A DNA stretch of 64,000 nucleotides, from contig MEHQ01000840.1 in assembly GCA_008828725.1 (NCBI GenBank), forward strand, positions 32,128 to 96,127. Reading direction: 5' to 3'. Below the pieces are notes generated by a model that saw nothing but the letters and a program-made list of their open reading frames with translations, was not told where the DNA came from and did no database searches. This document shows, one piece after another, positions 63,360 to 64,000 of the stretch (positions within the stretch are counted from its first letter, which is position 1; every line of letters starts with the position of its first letter). Made by a program: the position numbers and the translations under genes. The DNA comes from Saccharina japonica (Eukaryota > Sar > Phaeophyceae > Laminariales > Laminariaceae).

Positions 63360-63927
63360 CAGCGGTGTCCGCAGAAGCCGGAGACGGCCCGTGGGTCCAT
63401 CGTTAACCTCTCCAAGTCCTTCTTGACCAGGCTCGCCAGCCTGGCCCGGTTCACTGTGTTGTCGGCGATCGCGAAGTGCTCCATATGTGATCGTGTAGGA
63501 GCTTGGCCCCTGCACTGAAAGCTTGCCGAAGCGCCTCAACGCGAGCGTTTGCCGCTTGGAGTTCACCCGGTCCCTGCGGATACCCGCGAGTCGCGATCGT
63601 TACGATCGCGTGCCAAGGATGCTGAGTTGCTGCGACAACGGAAGGCTGATGCCCGCCCCCCCCCCGCGGTACGAAGGCCAGGAAATTGATACCGTTCAGC
63701 GCCTCGAGAGCATGGTGTGGACGCCAGCCGAGATGTCCACTGTGTTCCCCACGTACCCCTGTACCGCCGCCTTTTGCATCGACGCCGGGCGTCATGGTGT
63801 GGACGCCAGCCGAGATGTCCACTGTGTTCCCCACGTACCCCTGTACCGCCGCCTTTTGCATCGACGCCGGGCGCCCCCCGCAGATAACCTGCCACAGTCG
63901 GGTCGTGGGATGTCCCCACGATGCCAC
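63360..63927 (-). pseudogene. DIRS element gag-like segment with tandem duplication
   Basis: The frame contains QAANARVEALRQAFSAG, then after a frame change HFAIADNTVNRARLASLVKK. An ~81-bp block encoding the ASMQKAAVQGYVGNTVDI region is tandemly duplicated (about 63710-63870). Frames change at least twice, so the protein is broken. Gag assignment rests on position upstream of the reverse transcriptase and on resemblance to brown-algal DIRS proteins as I remember them. Confidence 0.5.
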
Positions 63928-64000
63928 CGCACGGCTGGTAATAATATTTGTTACTTGTTTCCCAAGCGCCGTGACCGGGTTGCCGGCGGTGTCAGTACCG

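Larger units (their letters stand above)
55553..64000 (-). mobile_element. Decayed DIRS-group retrotransposon (partial, minus strand)
   Basis: Reading the minus strand from the window's right edge: gag-like frames (64.0-62.9 kb), reverse transcriptase (62.9-61.84 and 58.0-57.77 kb, split by an insertion), RNase H-like region (about 57.5-57.25 kb), tyrosine recombinase (56.84-56.44 kb) and terminal repeats (56.42-55.55 kb). DIRS-group elements replace the DDE integrase with a tyrosine recombinase and integrate a circular DNA copy. Several frameshifts, in-frame stops and a motif-A change make this copy inactive. Its 5' end lies outside the window. Confidence 0.85.

Noticed and set aside
62704..63426. 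240-codon plus-strand frame
   Set aside because: Shadow of the DIRS gag and reverse transcriptase region on the minus strand in GC-rich DNA.

Overview
The window looks like nuclear DNA of a multicellular stramenopile, most likely a brown alga. This rests on two things. First, spliced CBM6-type carbohydrate-binding modules resemble brown-algal proteins as I remember them. Second, there is a DIRS-group (tyrosine-recombinase) retrotransposon of a type I associate with these genomes. Introns of kilobase length, CAG/CTG tracts and very dense small transposons fit. No prokaryotic gene, rRNA gene, convincing tRNA gene or CRISPR array is visible. Most long open frames are translations of simple repeats or GC-rich DNA.

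Region 1 (1-12.5 kb, + strand) is the 3' part of a gene for a secreted-type protein with tandem CBM6-like domains. I could place five exons (915-1042, 3440-3570, 6021-6132, 10528-10693, 12426-12534) whose GT/AG borders and reading phases all agree; the gene ends at a TAA. Its introns hold MITEs, foldback elements, minisatellites and copies of an element that abuts poly-C tracts.

Region 2 (12.5-31 kb) is mostly repeats: small inverted-repeat transposons (TA- and TTAA-flanked), a tRNA-derived SINE-like sequence, and large minisatellite arrays at 17.3-19.3 and 20.9-22.8 kb. A few isolated exon-like segments occur (20.34, 25.70 kb).

Region 3 (31-33.5 kb, + strand) holds a second supported gene: a long low-complexity exon (31043-32497) spliced in phase to an exon with a PDZ-like sequence (33275-33454), preceded by a partial tandem duplicate of that exon.

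Region 4 (35-55 kb) contains one complete solitary copy of the poly-C element, a triplicated exon-like unit, a 537-bp terminal-inverted-repeat element, a hAT-type MITE built from a GACGGGACGG minisatellite, a hAT deletion derivative nested in the centre of a foldback element, CAG/CTG tracts, and another minisatellite split by an insertion.

Region 5 (55.5-64 kb, - strand) is a decayed DIRS-group element with gag-like, reverse transcriptase, RNase H and tyrosine recombinase remnants, and a B-A-B arrangement of 3' repeats as in PAT/Ngaro-type elements. Its reverse transcriptase is split by about 3.8 kb of insertion at a G-tract: a head-to-tail array of seven ~0.5-kb poly-C elements plus a related fragment. 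The most unusual signal in the window is this poly-C/poly-G-associated element and its self-stacking array. A 25-base N gap and scattered one-base losses show that the array assembly is imperfect.
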